Assembly: GCA_025716815.1 (NCBI GenBank)
Contig: JAIXMN010000014.1
Coordinates: 496,001-560,000 of the forward strand
Direction of reading: 5' to 3'
DNA length: 64,000 bases
Source: Dichotomocladium elegans
Taxonomy: Eukaryota; Mucoromycota; Mucoromycetes; Mucorales; Lichtheimiaceae
Every line of letters starts with the position of its first letter. The first letter of the stretch is position 1. Of the stretch, positions 1 to 11,629 are shown in pieces. A program made the translations under genes and the position numbers. The notes below the pieces were generated by a model. That model was not told where the DNA came from and searched no databases. It was given only the letters and a program-made list of their open reading frames with translations.

Positions 1-191
1 CTCGATCGCTTGGTGACGTCCTCCACGACATTTTGCCCGACCTATTTCCTACATCTGCTGAGGAGTGTTATGTGTATCCATTGGTACACGGGGTCGATCT
101 ACCGCTAGAAACACCTATTATCTGGGCATCCCAAAACTTGTCTTTTGCGGATAATTTTCTACATGTTGTTATTTGTAAGAAAGAAGGCTGA
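1..191 (+). CDS. ATG5: ATG5 autophagy protein, C-terminal end (partial)
   Basis: The reading frame open at base 3 runs to a TGA at 189-191 and encodes about 62 residues of the C-terminus of ATG5. Seen: a block with VLHDILPDLFP, then YPLVHGVDLPLETP, then a tryptophan-containing stretch ending in DNFLHVV, which is the order found at the end of the second ubiquitin-like domain of ATG5. From the family: ATG5 is conjugated to ATG12 and, with ATG16, forms the E3-like complex that lipidates ATG8 on the growing autophagosome membrane. The acceptor lysine for ATG12 lies upstream and is outside the window. The next gene, DPH5, starts 236 bases downstream on the same strand. Confidence 0.8.
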   Translation, partial: RSLGDVLHDILPDLFPTSAEECYVYPLVHGVDLPLETPIIWASQNLSFADNFLHVVICKKEG

Positions 192-427
192 ACTCTATTG
201 CAAAAATGACGGGCTGCCACTATGTAAGATTCAGATCGAGATGTAGCTTTTACCTATGGCAGAATGCTGGCCATCAAAGGCAGTCCGGCAATAAAGAAAA
301 AAAAAACCGGGATCATGCGGAGGAAGAACACAGGCCCGATTTTTCATGTCACACTCGTTAAGGCATGCAAAACGAACTTAATTGAGTCGCTAAACAAAAT
401 TTTTCGTTCTTCTATAAGCTTCTGGCG

Positions 428-1576
428 ATGCTATACATCATCGGTTTGGGTCTGTCAGACGAGACCGACATCACGGTCAAAGGGCTCAAGGCGGTCAAGG
501 GTTGTGAGCGGGTCTACCTGGAGGCATACACGTCTATTCTTACTGTGGGCAAGGAAAAACTCGTACGTCTTCGATGAGGGAGGGGGAACGACGTGAGAGT
601 GAAGTTATGTTGGCTGACGGTTGCACTGAATAGGAGGAGTATTACGGCAAGTCCGTGATTATTGCAGATCGTGAGATGGTCGAATCGGACAGCGACTCGA
701 TTTTGGCTAATGCGGACAAAGTGGATGTCTGCTTCTTAGTTGTGGGTGATCCTTATGGGTAAGGTAGTCCATTTTTGGGGGAGGGACGGGTTTGGAATGA
801 TGTCATAATGAACGCGAGAGCTAAGCTCTATTGGGATGGGGGATGTACCACTAGCGCGACGACGCACACGGATCTTGTCATTCGTGCCCGTGAACTTGGA
901 GTCCCTGTCCAGGTGATACACAACGCATCAATTATGAACGCAGCAGGTGCTTGCGGACTGCAGCTCTACAATTTTGGACAAACCATTTCCATTGTCTTCT
1001 TTACCGACACCTGGCGTCCAGACAGCTTTTATGACCGCATTGCCGAAAACAAGGCGATTGGTCTCCACACGCTTTGTCTTCTCGGTTAGGATGAAAAAAG
1101 AGGATATACAGGCTGAAAATGTTTTGACAAGCGATTTACTTCGTGTTTAGATATCAAGGTCAAGGAGCAGAGCATCGAGAACTTGGCGAGGTAATGCGGC
1201 CTTTTTTTAGCTAGGCTTCGCTGAGTGAAACAGCACTGACGTCTTAACCATTAGAGGACGGCAAATCTATGAGCCCCCACGCTATATGACGATCAACCAA
1301 GCTGTTGAGCAACTGCTCGAGATTGAAGAGAATCGCCAACTGGGCCTGTGCACCCCAGACACTCTTGCCATCGGATGCGCCAGGATAGGTACTTCGACTC
1401 AAAAAATTGTCGCTGGCTCGCTGGCCGAGCTTCGGCATGTGGACTTTGGTGGCCCACTCCATTCTCTTGTGCTTGCTGGGTCCAGAATGCACCATATGGA
1501 AGCTGACTTCATCCGCGAATTCGCTGTCGATCCAAATACGTTCGATGACCTTGTGAAGAAAATTAGTGCGAAATGA
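428..1576 (+). CDS. DPH5: Diphthine methyl ester synthase (DPH5), 5 exons
   Basis: Exons 428-562, 634-758, 855-1084, 1151-1190 and 1255-1576 join in frame to a 283-residue protein, the usual DPH5 length. Seen: start [19 protein letters not shown], the motif DPYGATTHTDL (split by intron 2 inside the glycine codon), [20 protein letters not shown], and a C-terminus ending KKISAK. From the family: this SAM-dependent tetrapyrrole-methylase-fold enzyme adds methyl groups to the modified histidine of elongation factor 2 during diphthamide synthesis in the cytosol. All four introns are 40-96 nt with GT-AG ends. The start is the first ATG that gives the conserved N-terminal glycine-rich strand. Confidence 0.95.
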
Positions 1577-1671
1577 GGTTAATAAATAGCCAACTTTTTT
1601 TCTTCTTTCCCTTTTATTTACTTTGTGGCCTATCTACATATATTTTATCCACGCATAAATCCCAGTCAATC

Positions 1672-1992
1672 ATGTCCTCCCGAGAAACAGAGCAGAAAAT
1701 CAATCAAAACATCGAGAAGGCATCAAAAAACGCCCAGGAGGAAGTCGTCCGTCTTCGCGCTGAGCTCGACGAGCTTCGTCGCAAAACACAACCCCGCGTC
1801 GAAAAGGTGGAGAGCTATTTAACATCCCCTACTGCGATCGGATTTTATCAAGGCAAGTAGGATCACTTTCGAACAGAGAACGTTTCCTAGTAGCAAAAGC
1901 ATGCTTATTCATATAATTGACCCGCAGGCTTTATCGTTGGGGTCGCTGCTGTCCTGGGCTATGCAAAATATAATAATGGCCTTCGCATCTAG
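1672..1992 (+). CDS. Small single-pass membrane protein with coiled-coil N-terminus (OM14-like?)
   Basis: Exons 1672-1852 and 1928-1992 give an 81-residue protein. Seen: a charged, heptad-like N-terminus with many Glu, Lys and Arg and the segment EEVVRLRAELDELRRK, then a C-terminal hydrophobic stretch FIVGVAAVLGYAKY, so it is probably a tail-anchored or single-pass protein. The membrane segment is read only if the intron begins with GC: the join CAAG/gcaagt...ccgcag/GC keeps the frame, while the nearby GT donor shifts to a short nonsense tail. The tail with a pre-membrane SPTAIGFYQG resembles small fungal proteins grouped with the mitochondrial outer-membrane protein OM14, but this is an impression only. 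No catalytic motif is present. Confidence 0.65.
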
Positions 1993-2211
1993 TTAAACAC
2001 ATATTTGGGGTTCTCTTTACTATTCTAGTGTTTTAAAGCATAAATACTCCTTTTACTCATACTTGTTTTCCACACATCCTGGTGAAGAGCGTGGCGCTAA
2101 GAAGTAAAGCGTGTTGGGGTCGTACAAGCGGTCCTCATTTTGTCATTCTATATCTCACCGTCTCTCTGTCTCGTCTCTCCACGCCGAACTACACCGCTTG
2201 ATTGTTTGCTA

Positions 2212-4456
2212 ATGTTACGGCGCTTCGGTTTTGGCCGAGCATCCACTCTAGAAGCAACCTTAGCGAAATCTATCATCAAGCTTGACGAGTTATTTGAGAA
2301 CGAGGATCTACTTCAAGAAGTTCATCTACAAAATACAAAACTCATCACCTTGTACGTGACCATCTCTTGGCAGACATGGGCAGTTACCATGGATTTGTTA
2401 TTGTCGAAGAAACAGTAACTCACTAGTCAATGTCAACATGGTAATAAAAGCTTACGACAACCAGGTGTGTTGTCTCAGCTAGTCAACTACATTGTCAGCG
2501 CGCGAATTGAACTACCTGTCAAAACTACCCGATCAGCAGCAACAGATCCGAAGGCTGAGCAACAGCAGCAACAGCAGCACGACGCCTTAAAGAAAAGAGG
2601 ATGTGGCGGTGACAATTTATACATGGCATGCGAGATCTTGGGAGCTGGCGTTCCCGCCCTGATGGACGGTCTCGTCTACTCGCATCCTGAACTACTTACC
2701 GTTCTCTGGGCCGCCCTGGACCAGCGGCATACACTTACACAACGCCAGCTAGCTGCCTTCTGCAAGGTGAACGCTGTTCTTTTGCAGCGGCGAACCGGTG
2801 ACCTTGTCCGTTTTATCCAGTCCCACGATAACATCATTCCAAAGTGGTTATACCATATATTTATCGATAATGGGGGAGGGACTCCGTATTTGTCAGATCT
2901 CCTAGTGTCCCTGATTCAGTGTGAAGGAACATTGGAAGGGGCCGGAATTGCACAGGTAAAAAATCCTACACGGCCCTCAAAAACGACTCTTTGGCAAGTA
3001 TCTGATAGATATGCGTACTACTATCTTCTGGAATGGATGGAAGTGGTTGGTGGACCACGACCTAGTGTCTTTGCTAGTCGATAAATTGCAACCTGATCTT
3101 GGCCCTGCGGTGAGTGGTCGTACACACCTGGTTCTCTAGTGGACTGGAAACTCATTTCCACCGCATCCTTATCCCCAGAACCATGAAATAGCCCAACAAC
3201 TCTTGTGCGATATTATCTATTTGTCGCCTCTTCTCCAGGGAAAAAATCCATTGATTGAAGAACTGACAAGGTAGGACCTATTGTGATTCAACGAAGGATC
3301 TGCTGATTTGTAACCTCAAGCAGTGTGATGACGATCAAACGTGTTGCAGAATATATGCTAGAAGCGTCACCAAATGCAGCCAGTACATTTATCTGTGGAA
3401 CATCTATTGTACGAGGACTTCGCCAATACAACGAAAGAATGTGAGTATCTTTGGCTTCCAGAGGGTATTTACTTTTTGCATTGACAGATTGCGAGGAATC
3501 TTAGCTTGGGTGCAATCTTGGAAAGCCAAGAAGATTCAAACCAGCATCTGATCATATTCGATAATATTCTCGAAGCATTCGTTGAGCAGTTGGGAAAGAT
3601 GGTGCTTCTTTTAGAATACCCAAGATCAGTGGCAAGTGTTCATGTCTTATTGATATCAATCTCTGACGGAGCTAACCCTACTGATCATGACATATAGAAA
3701 GCAACGGCTGCGCTAGGCTTAGAACGGCTCTCTATATGTGAATTACTTGTCGAGCTTCTGTACTGTTCTAGCGTTATTAGAAGCGATGCAGGGATTCAAT
3801 TTGCCAAGGCCTTCTATCAATCACTGATCAAACACAATGCTATACCCAAATGTCTTGTAGGTATATGATCATCGTGTGTTATATGTATCCTCTGCTGACC
3901 GTTTTAAGGACTTGTTTTTCGCCTTCCCATCCAATAATATTCTCCACAACTCGGTTTACGCCCTGCTTCGCGAGATTTTTACGGGGTCACCAAGGATAGA
4001 GCGGGCGTACGAGGATTTTGGTCTTGTCGAAGCGGTATTCTTTCGAAAAACATGTGCGAATCATCTTTAGGTTAACATCTGATATTCGAATATTTCTCAG
4101 GCGCTGGATACAGGCCGCCTGATTGAACGGATTCTCGAGGCTTATGAGCAGAATGAGAAGAGCGTGTAAGTTGATTGTAATTTACCATTGATTGCTTTGG
4201 AAAACTTACAACCTGGCATGATAGTGAACAAAAGCTTGGGAGACTAGGGTATATGGGTCACCTAGCGTTGTTATCAAAAGATATCAGTTATGTGCTGATG
4301 GAGAAGGATACAAAGCTCAAGCGCCGCCTGTTTGAGACAGATACTTGCGAGAACGAGCTCTTCGGTCGCTGGTCGGCGCATATTACTGCGTTGCAAAATG
4401 AAATTTCTCAACAGCTGACATCTCAAGGCGAGCCAATATTCTGGAATGGATCTTAG
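2212..4456 (+). CDS. SAPS-domain (SIT4/PP6-associated) protein, multi-exon
   Basis: Exon 1 (2212-2351) encodes MLRRFGFGRASTLEATLAKS; exon 2 starts at 2451, so the join reads NTKLITFLRQPGVLSQL, the hallmark N-terminus of SAPS proteins. Later exons carry LYMACEILGAGVPALMDGL, an exon around 3176-3270 with HEIAQQLLCDIIYLS, and a last exon with LGYMGHLALLSKDI, ending at TAG 4454-4456. I count about nine exons; the 3' borders of exons near 2955-3060 and 3440-3500 are uncertain. From the family: SAPS proteins are regulatory subunits of Sit4/PP6-type phosphatases that control G1 progression and nutrient signalling. The product (roughly 550-600 residues) is short for the family and lacks the long acidic tail. 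A short poly-Gln run is present near residue 70. Confidence 0.85.
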
Positions 4457-4980
4457 TCGCTTCTACGCCTTCTTTCTCTTTCTCTTTCTCTCTCAGCCAA
4501 CTTTGCTGTTTATAGATTCAATTTGCCTTGCACTAATGTGTATATTCCCTCAACAAATCGCATGAGACTCTAAAAAAGGAGCAAACCATTTCGAATTCAT
4601 GAACCTGGTTCGGATTCCCACGTATATATTTATCATATACTGCTTAATATGACCCTTAGTCTGATATCCTGCTTGGACGACTCTGAGGGCGTATGCCCAT
4701 CACTTTGCTAGTAAGCAAGAAACGTTCATGTGGGTTTGCTTACTTTCCATACATCCACTTAATATCCCTAACCTGATGGTAGCCATGATGAATATGGCGA
4801 TCATCAACATCGACCAAAGTCCGTTCCTCTCTTTTTCTTAGTCATGAATACGAATAGCGATCTCAATACCATCCTTCAAACACAAGGAACTCACTTGACA
4901 ATGTCTGTAACCATTCCCAAAACGGTATTACTTTGGTTTCGATTGAGTCCAGTATTGCCCTAAAGTATATTTACATGATA
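4457..4980. other. Convergent intergenic region, no gene seen
   Basis: About 520 bases separate the stop of the SAPS gene on + from the stop of the hydrolase-phosphatase gene on -. A pyrimidine tract (about 4468-4493) follows the SAPS stop. I see no RNA gene or repeat here. Confidence 0.6.
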
Positions 4981-7310
4981 TCATGGTCGCTGCGGTAAAA
5001 CATAGCGAAGATAAAGTTCATCTACAAAATGTGCATGCCTGTTTATGCCAGTAATTAGATCTACTTAAAAGAAATAACCTCCGCACCGACTTTGTCGTTT
5101 ACCTAATTCCAGGAGCTCGCGCATCCGCAAAGTAACGAAGAGCATCCGGTACAGAAACACCTAAACGCTCGATCATGTAGCAGCAGATAAAGAAACCTGT
5201 TCGGTTGAATCTAAGGCTGCACGATCAGGGACAGATCCTATACACCTATTCCTTCCTTCCTGAGACTTACCCGTAGTGGCAATGAACAGCAATCTGTGCA
5301 TTTGGCCGCTTTTGCCAGCACTCAGATGCAGCCTCGATAAATCTACGCACGTCCTCTCTTTCAGGCGGGATTTTTGATACTGTCCTGATTTTGATGTACT
5401 CCACTCGTGAATCCTCAAAGTCACTCGCCCGATAGGGTGGTGTGTCATTTGAGATGTCTATGATGAACCCGATCTCGGGATACTTTGCAAGAAAGGCGGA
5501 TGGACTGTGCATTGCATCATTCTGCCTCATCACCTTCATCGCTCGGAAAAGCGAGGGCCCTATCGGACCAGCGGTGATGCATGCCGTGCGTGCCCACTAC
5601 CACCATTCTTGCTGTTAATGACCTCCACTGATCGGCCCTCCCCATGTTCCTCGCTCGTTAAATACCTTCTCGTAATTCTTCAGGTCCCATTTATTTTCTC
5701 CTTTGGTCCGGTGGAGAGCCTGCCATGCACCACTCAGCGTATGAAGGCTGCAGTTCTTGATAAGGAAATCTGAAACCACAGGATTTACCAGTTCTGGATG
5801 AACGACCATGGGCATGTGGCCGACGTCAGGGATCACATAAGGTTCGGGTACTCGTATGCTGTCAGCATGAGATAACCGCTCCCAGTTCATATCTTGCGGG
5901 TCCAGCCCAAGAAGATGGTTATGGATTATGTTCACATCATTAGGTGGAGTCACCTTGTCCTGAGGCAAATAATAGAAGCATTATTTCCATGGTAAGGCAT
6001 GTCTAACGTTAATATATTACCTCGCTTCCGCTAATTAGCAGAACGCCAACATTGATTTTCTGATAGACCTGTCGTGACGGAAAGCTAGCGCCAAACACGA
6101 ATCGCTTATACGTCGATGTTCTATTCATCAAATTCCATCGTAGCTGACTAGCCCCCTTTCCCTGTAAGCAACATTTTTTTAGCTCAACTTCTAATCTACT
6201 TACCTCCGCCGTAACCTCTCCTCTGCATCAAAACCCAGTAATCGTTCGACGCTTTTGCTTTGCAGGCCACCCTTTCGATCTGCGGTCCATGCACACTCAA
6301 AGAGCCAGTCAGGGATCCATCGCAGATTTCTCTTGCCTTTTTCTTGTGATTCGTCTATATGCTCCTTCGGCGAGATTAGCACCAAGCCCCTCAGGCTCGG
6401 TTGAACCAAAGGTGATGCTGCCACATGCGTTGCGATCGAGCATCCGTAAGCGTGTGCGACGATGACCGTTGATGGATAACGATAGCGATCGGTCAGCAAA
6501 CTCGTGACATCGTTGACTAGACTCGCTGTCGTATAGGCGTCCCAGCTTTTTTGTTCACCCCCACAAAAAAAGTTGTTTCGTGCTTTAGGAATCCCTGACT
6601 ACGTGAACCTTTTTATACCATGCACACACGCACATATACGGCATGCAATATATAGCACTTACTCAAATGATAAGTCGCTTTTTCCACAGCCCAATAGATC
6701 AATGCCCAACACATGCGCTGTTTGTGAAAAATACTCGAGCTGATACTGCCATTGCGCCACCTTTTTTGTGCGTTTGTCGTTGTTGGTAAAAGTATTCCAT
6801 AAAAGTGAGAAACGCGCACTATGCTATGCATAGAAAGAGGAACCAAAAGACTAACGTCTGACTGATTGACTGACTGACCTGTCCTCCAAGCCCATGAATA
6901 AATACTAATAGTGGGACTCGACTTCCAAGCTCGTGAATAATGTGGACAATGCGTAACCGATGCCCGTTTATTTCAACGAATTGCGTATAGTCGGCGATAA
7001 TGCTCGGTTCGGCTGTTGGTAAAACAAGATGTTTTTGTCATTTAATAAGGAATACTCTCCTCTCTTTTTTCTGCTTTCTTCTCTCACTCCTCTCTTTCTT
7101 GCGAAAAAACTAACGTTCTGCAAGCAATTCGCGCTCTAACTTTGCTTCTGCTGGGTCTCGTTTGCAAATCAGAAACCATAGTCGAGATAATAATCGACGA
7201 CGGTAGTGTCGCGGATCTTTGTAAATGCAGTATGAGGCAGCTAGTGCTGCGATGGCTACAGCGATTGATGTAGTTTTCGTGTTGATCGATGCCTTTAGAG
7301 GCGGTAACAT
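4981..7310 (-). CDS. Membrane-anchored alpha/beta-hydrolase fused to dual-specificity phosphatase
   Basis: Read on -, the gene starts at ATG 7308-7310 and ends at TGA 4981-4983 with many short introns. Order of parts: an N-terminal hydrophobic segment (AVAIAALAASYCIY), an alpha/beta-hydrolase fold with LLVFIHGLGGQ, VIVAHAYGCSIA, ISGSEDKVTPP and PDVGHMPMVVHPE, then a linker and a phosphatase domain with HSPSAFLAKYPEIG, VSKIPPE and the intact P-loop HCHYGFNRTG (joined across an intron at about 5270-5200), ending VLPQRP. From the families: the phosphatase Cys and Arg are present, so it should be active; the hydrolase has the Asp and His candidates, but Ala replaces the usual nucleophile Ser. The hydrolase-to-phosphatase join near 5590-5640 needs a small intron whose borders I could not fix, though the frame and family order support one protein. 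An alternative is two adjacent genes. Confidence 0.75.
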
Positions 7311-7422
7311 TGAGAATGACAATAAGAAGGATTGATGGAAAAATCTATCAGTATACTAATACAAATCCATCCTCCGCCAACAGGGATGTATTTTTTTCGC
7401 GGGGGTTAAGGCAAATCCGGAA

Positions 7423-8686
7423 TCACGTTTTCCGATTTTCTGCCGTCGCAGCGGCGGCAACTCCGTCCATGGGCGTAGGCGGTGGGCTTGTTTGGCTACA
7501 GGCAGCTCTACCCTCCTCGGCGAATCTCAAGTCCCTTTCTGCCGCGGTGTTCGTCGTAGAATTAAATCGTGTCCAGTACGGGAGATGCGCGTCTTCAATA
7601 ATCAAGGGTGGGTAGTACTGTCGATACGCGAAAATGGCACACACTGAACCCAAGACGCCGCCAACGAGAAGGTCCTGCCAATGGTGACGGTAGTCTCGCA
7701 TGCGTGTGATTGCTATCAGGAGAGCAACAATAGGAGGAACGATGATGGTAAAGATTTTGTAAGTGTGCTGTAGTTAATCTTGAGGAATTAGTATAGTAGA
7801 TACAGGACTTAGTGTGATAGACACGTTACCCCACGTTCATCGAATAGTCGCATCTTCCCCGCCAGATAGAAGGAAAGATAACCTAGACCCGCAAATGAAA
7901 CTTGGTCAAAGTAAGCTTTCCGTGAGCCCAACTCCAATAAGGTAAATATCAATGGTCGATTCTTACATGAGGCATGACCGCTTGGGAAGCTCTTGAAGGC
8001 GTCCCTCATTACAGCCGAATCTATGGGAGTTGTGCATACGGTCCAGTTTGACAAACCCATAGGCGGGTCGATTGCGCCGGGATGGGGCTGGCACCTAGCC
8101 AAAAAATCGGGCCGTGGTCTGCCGGCGGTGATCTATGTCACAAATCCAGCAGCACCAAGCCTTTTTTAATAATCGGTTCGGGAAACTGTTTTTTTGTTAC
8201 CTTGACAACATCAGTCACCATAATTGTCATAGACAATGCCAGGCAAAGCCCTTTAGGACTTCCAAGGTTACTATCTTGATCATACATAAGCATAATGTGT
8301 TAGCCTTACCAAGGATACCGCTGTGACAATCGCGGAAACTTCGCTGATAGAAAAGCGAGATTAGAGCAATGAAAAACATTGGAGCGACTATGCTTGTCAG
8401 CTAACAATGACATTTATTAGCTGTTGCATATATGTCTGATAACGCTGAGTCAGGGGAGCTTTACCATCAATGCGTACGGTGGTACTGTATCATCAGGTTT
8501 ATGGGTATACATTAGGGTTTTGTCTTGTAGAGAGAATTCACGCCGATAAGGAAGGATGTTATCGATCGAGAAGAACACAATGATCATGAGAATGACAAGC
8601 ACCCAGTCTTGAAAGTATGAGATAATTAATTTCCTCGTCTTGTCGTCTGCCCATCTTGTCTTTAGGTTGTTGATAATGACGGTCAT
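7423..8686 (-). CDS. PAP2-family lipid phosphate phosphatase (DPP1-like)
   Basis: Start ATG 8684-8686, stop complement at 7423; about six exons. Seen in order: a membrane segment VLVILMIIVFFSI, then FYQRSFRDCHSG, the first signature KITAGRPRPDF (after an intron ending before 8131), the second signature FPSGHAS, a membrane segment, and the third signature TRMRDYRHHWQD with its Arg, His and Asp. These are the three catalytic blocks of type-2 phosphatidic acid phosphatases. From the family: fungal DPP1/LPP1 enzymes dephosphorylate diacylglycerol pyrophosphate, phosphatidate and lysophosphatidate at vacuole or Golgi membranes with the active site on the luminal face. The C-terminal tail of about 40 residues is Ala- and Pro-rich and low complexity. 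The stop lies about 110 bases upstream of the start of the next gene on the same strand. Confidence 0.88.
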
Positions 8687-8929
8687 AATAGACCTCACGA
8701 TCTAAGAAATAAAAAAGAAGAAAAAGGAACGCAAAAGAGGTGTCTAGGATACGAGAGCACTCTTATGCGTATCCGCTTTTGCGCACTCCGACGCTAGTGG
8801 AATGATGGATACAACGACATGCGTGACAATTCAAAAAATCCCATTTTTTCCGACTGTGGCACATTGAACGTTCCAATGATCAATTGCATTTTAATGTGCA
8901 TCTGCCTCGAATAACCAAGGCTTTTATAT

Positions 8930-11163
8930 TTAGTCGACAATAATTCGTGCCTCAAGTTCTGCAAATTCTTCGTAAAACACCTTTACAACGGGTGTTTTCG
9001 TTAGTAATCAAGTTCATTAGATCGGAAAGAAGGAAAGAATATACCTGCAACAAGTCGATGCCGTGCTTGACATCGTCCGTACCGCCCACTTCACGGATGG
9101 AGTGCATGCTGAGTTGAGGATTACCAACATCTATGACCCAGTTTGAACGATAAATACTCAACTCTTTCTTTTCTCACTTTTCATTGTTCCATTACCAACT
9201 GTGCGAAGGCCCAGTTTTGCGCTAAGCATAGGACCAATTGTTGAGCCGCACGGGCTGTCGTTTCGGACCACAAATTCCTTTTGCAGACGAGTTACACAAT
9301 GACAATTGTAACTCAACATCTTCCCGGCCATTTACCTGGATAGGGATAGTGTGCTTCTTCGCCAACTCCTTCAAAACCAAACTTGTTACAGCGGTTGTAG
9401 CGTATCTCTGTAAATGCAATGGTTAAGATTATCGAGAACCAATGAAACGTAGCTCCACGCAGACTTGCCTGATTTGCGTTGACCTTGATGACCGTGCCTT
9501 TATGCATTTGAGGGCGATGATTCGACTCATGCTTTTCCGCATAATTAGGATGGATAGCATGAGCCATATCTGCGCTAACAAGGATACTCTTGTGCATTGC
9601 CTCCTCAAAAGCAGTAGGAGAAACATTTTGACCACCCATCAGTTCAGTGGCAGCGAGACGTTGTAGTGTCGCCGGTAAGAGGTTTGAGTCCGCACCATGG
9701 GCCGTCAAACTGCCAATCTCCTCGTTGTCAAAGAGAACAGCAATACGCATGTTGGGATCGTTGTCGACGTCTTTAGACTGGAGAAGAGCACGTACGGAAC
9801 AGTACGACATTTCCAGGTTGTCTAAACGAGGAGAGAAAATGAACTCGTTGCACACGCCTCCAATTGCCGATGGCTATAGTCCCACATCCATTGTCAATTA
9901 GTGGCAAGTCCTGTAAATATATGGTACCGCAGCAACAGCTATACCTGAGTATCGTATACAGCAAGTTCAAAATCTCGAATCTGGCTCGCTACATATTGTC
10001 AGCATCGCGCAGAAAAAAGTGCCATGGTCGTTCAACTCTATTCAGCTGGACGGCGCCTGATCATTTACCTTCCACCCCCATCTCTTCGGCAAGCACGCGG
10101 ACTAGCAGTGAATGGTGGGATAATTCGGCTTCGATGCTCTCCGACGAGTCAGTCTTATTGAGCTCCCTAACGAATATCACGTCAGCTGAGCACAGGCTCG
10201 CAGATCAACAACATGCTACTTACGCTTTAGCAACTGTCGCAAGAATAGGTGCAAGGTGGTCTTCATTGTTAAAAACGAACTAGATTGTCTCAGGTTAATA
10301 AGTGGTCCAGGATCTCGCGCTCACTATTACTCAAGGTGTATGTGCCTTTTCGTTCGCAGTGCGGTCAAGATGAATGGCCAATGTAGGGATTCTCAAAATC
10401 GGCCTTTAATCCCCTCCCCCGCCTCAAAAGTAAGCATTACTGTATTATATCTGTAACATCCTACTGTTACCTGTCAATCTTGACAAGCGTATGCCGATAT
10501 TTGCCATCTTGTTCCACCATTACGCGACCAGCCACGCTCAGGTCACGATCAAACCAAGTATGCCTTGTAAACAAGGTCTAGCGTCAAAGGGTGGGTTTCT
10601 TCAGTTTATAAAGTCTTACCAGATACCTCCTCCGTAAAGCTGAACGCCGACTTCAAGGTAACCGCTCTTCTCCTTTTTCGAGAGCGGCTTGACCTTGAGG
10701 CAAGGTGAATCGGTGTGCGCCCCTACGATGGAGAAACCATTTCCTGGGACATACTTGCCTCCAACGACAAAGGCAACAATCGAGGAGCCATTGCGAGTAA
10801 AATAGTATTTCCCATTGTTCTTGATTTTCCCATTCCAGTTATCTCGCTCCTTGATCTCCACAAACCCAGCCTTTAAACAAAGAGCGTAACGTGAGTTGGT
10901 TGAAAAAAGTTGACTGAGGCTGGATTTACCTCTTTTAGAAGTTTAGCTGCTTCATGCGTAGCATGGAAAGGAGATGGCGACTTGTTGACAAATTCAATGA
11001 ACTCGAGGGCTGATAAGTTTAACGAAAATAGCAGTTCCTGTAAGAAATCTTATATACACGCCCTTCAAGTTCACACGTACCTTCTTGGGGCGCTTTGGGA
11101 TTGAACTAGACACGTGTTATTCGTCACCATTTAAACCGCAGTAACTCCCAGAACACTTACCAT
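8930..11163 (-). CDS. DNPEP: Aspartyl aminopeptidase (M18 family)
   Basis: Stop complement at 8930-8932; the protein ends [11 protein letters not shown]. Seen from the N-terminus: [27 protein letters not shown], the metal-ligand motif [33 protein letters not shown], then [20 protein letters not shown] and the C-terminal metal motif [17 protein letters not shown]. This is the full ligand set of M18 di-zinc aminopeptidases, which remove N-terminal Asp or Glu as large tetrahedral dodecamers in the cytosol; yeast counterparts (Ape4, Lap4) are carried to the vacuole. About ten introns. The first coding exon appears to be a lone ATG (11161-11163) directly followed by a GT donor; the next exon begins FNPKAPQE. 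A more distal start is possible. Confidence 0.92.
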
Positions 11164-11629
11164 GGTGAAAAGGGGAAATCTTGAATTTTGGAGGATGATA
11201 AGGCACGCGTGAGTTTTTTAAAGCGTGGGCCAGGGCCTTGCTGAATTCCTCAATTCTCACGGGCGCTCCAAATGTTACAAATTTGTAAATTTTATGCTTT
11301 TTTGGTCACCGATGCCGTCATCTTAGACAGCTGCGATTCTTGAACCTCTGTCTTTGGGATACCGAGAGTTTCCAAAACGCTAATTAATCATTTTTATCAT
11401 CTTGATGACACTAGCTTTTGTGGACGTATAAAACCATTCCGTCGAACGATGATCGGGCTGGCGGGAGGTACCGCCATTAGCTCGTTTTACCTGCCTACTG
11501 GGTTCTAATAGCATCTTCTATTTCCATTCATCGGCAGTACCACTTTTTATTCATGTAGTTGGCCTGCCAATAGGAAAGGAAACATACACTATTTTCCAAA
11601 AATCAAAGTCGCACCCCTGCCAGTTCTGA
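11164..11629. other. Upstream region of aminopeptidase gene, no gene seen
   Basis: About 470 bases upstream of the M18 aminopeptidase and before the first IS630-like relic. It probably holds the promoter of the aminopeptidase, but I cannot point to a specific site. Confidence 0.4.

Noticed and set aside
264..596. 110-codon frame overlapping the DPH5 start
   Set aside because: It runs through an A-rich leader and overlaps DPH5 exon 1 in another frame.
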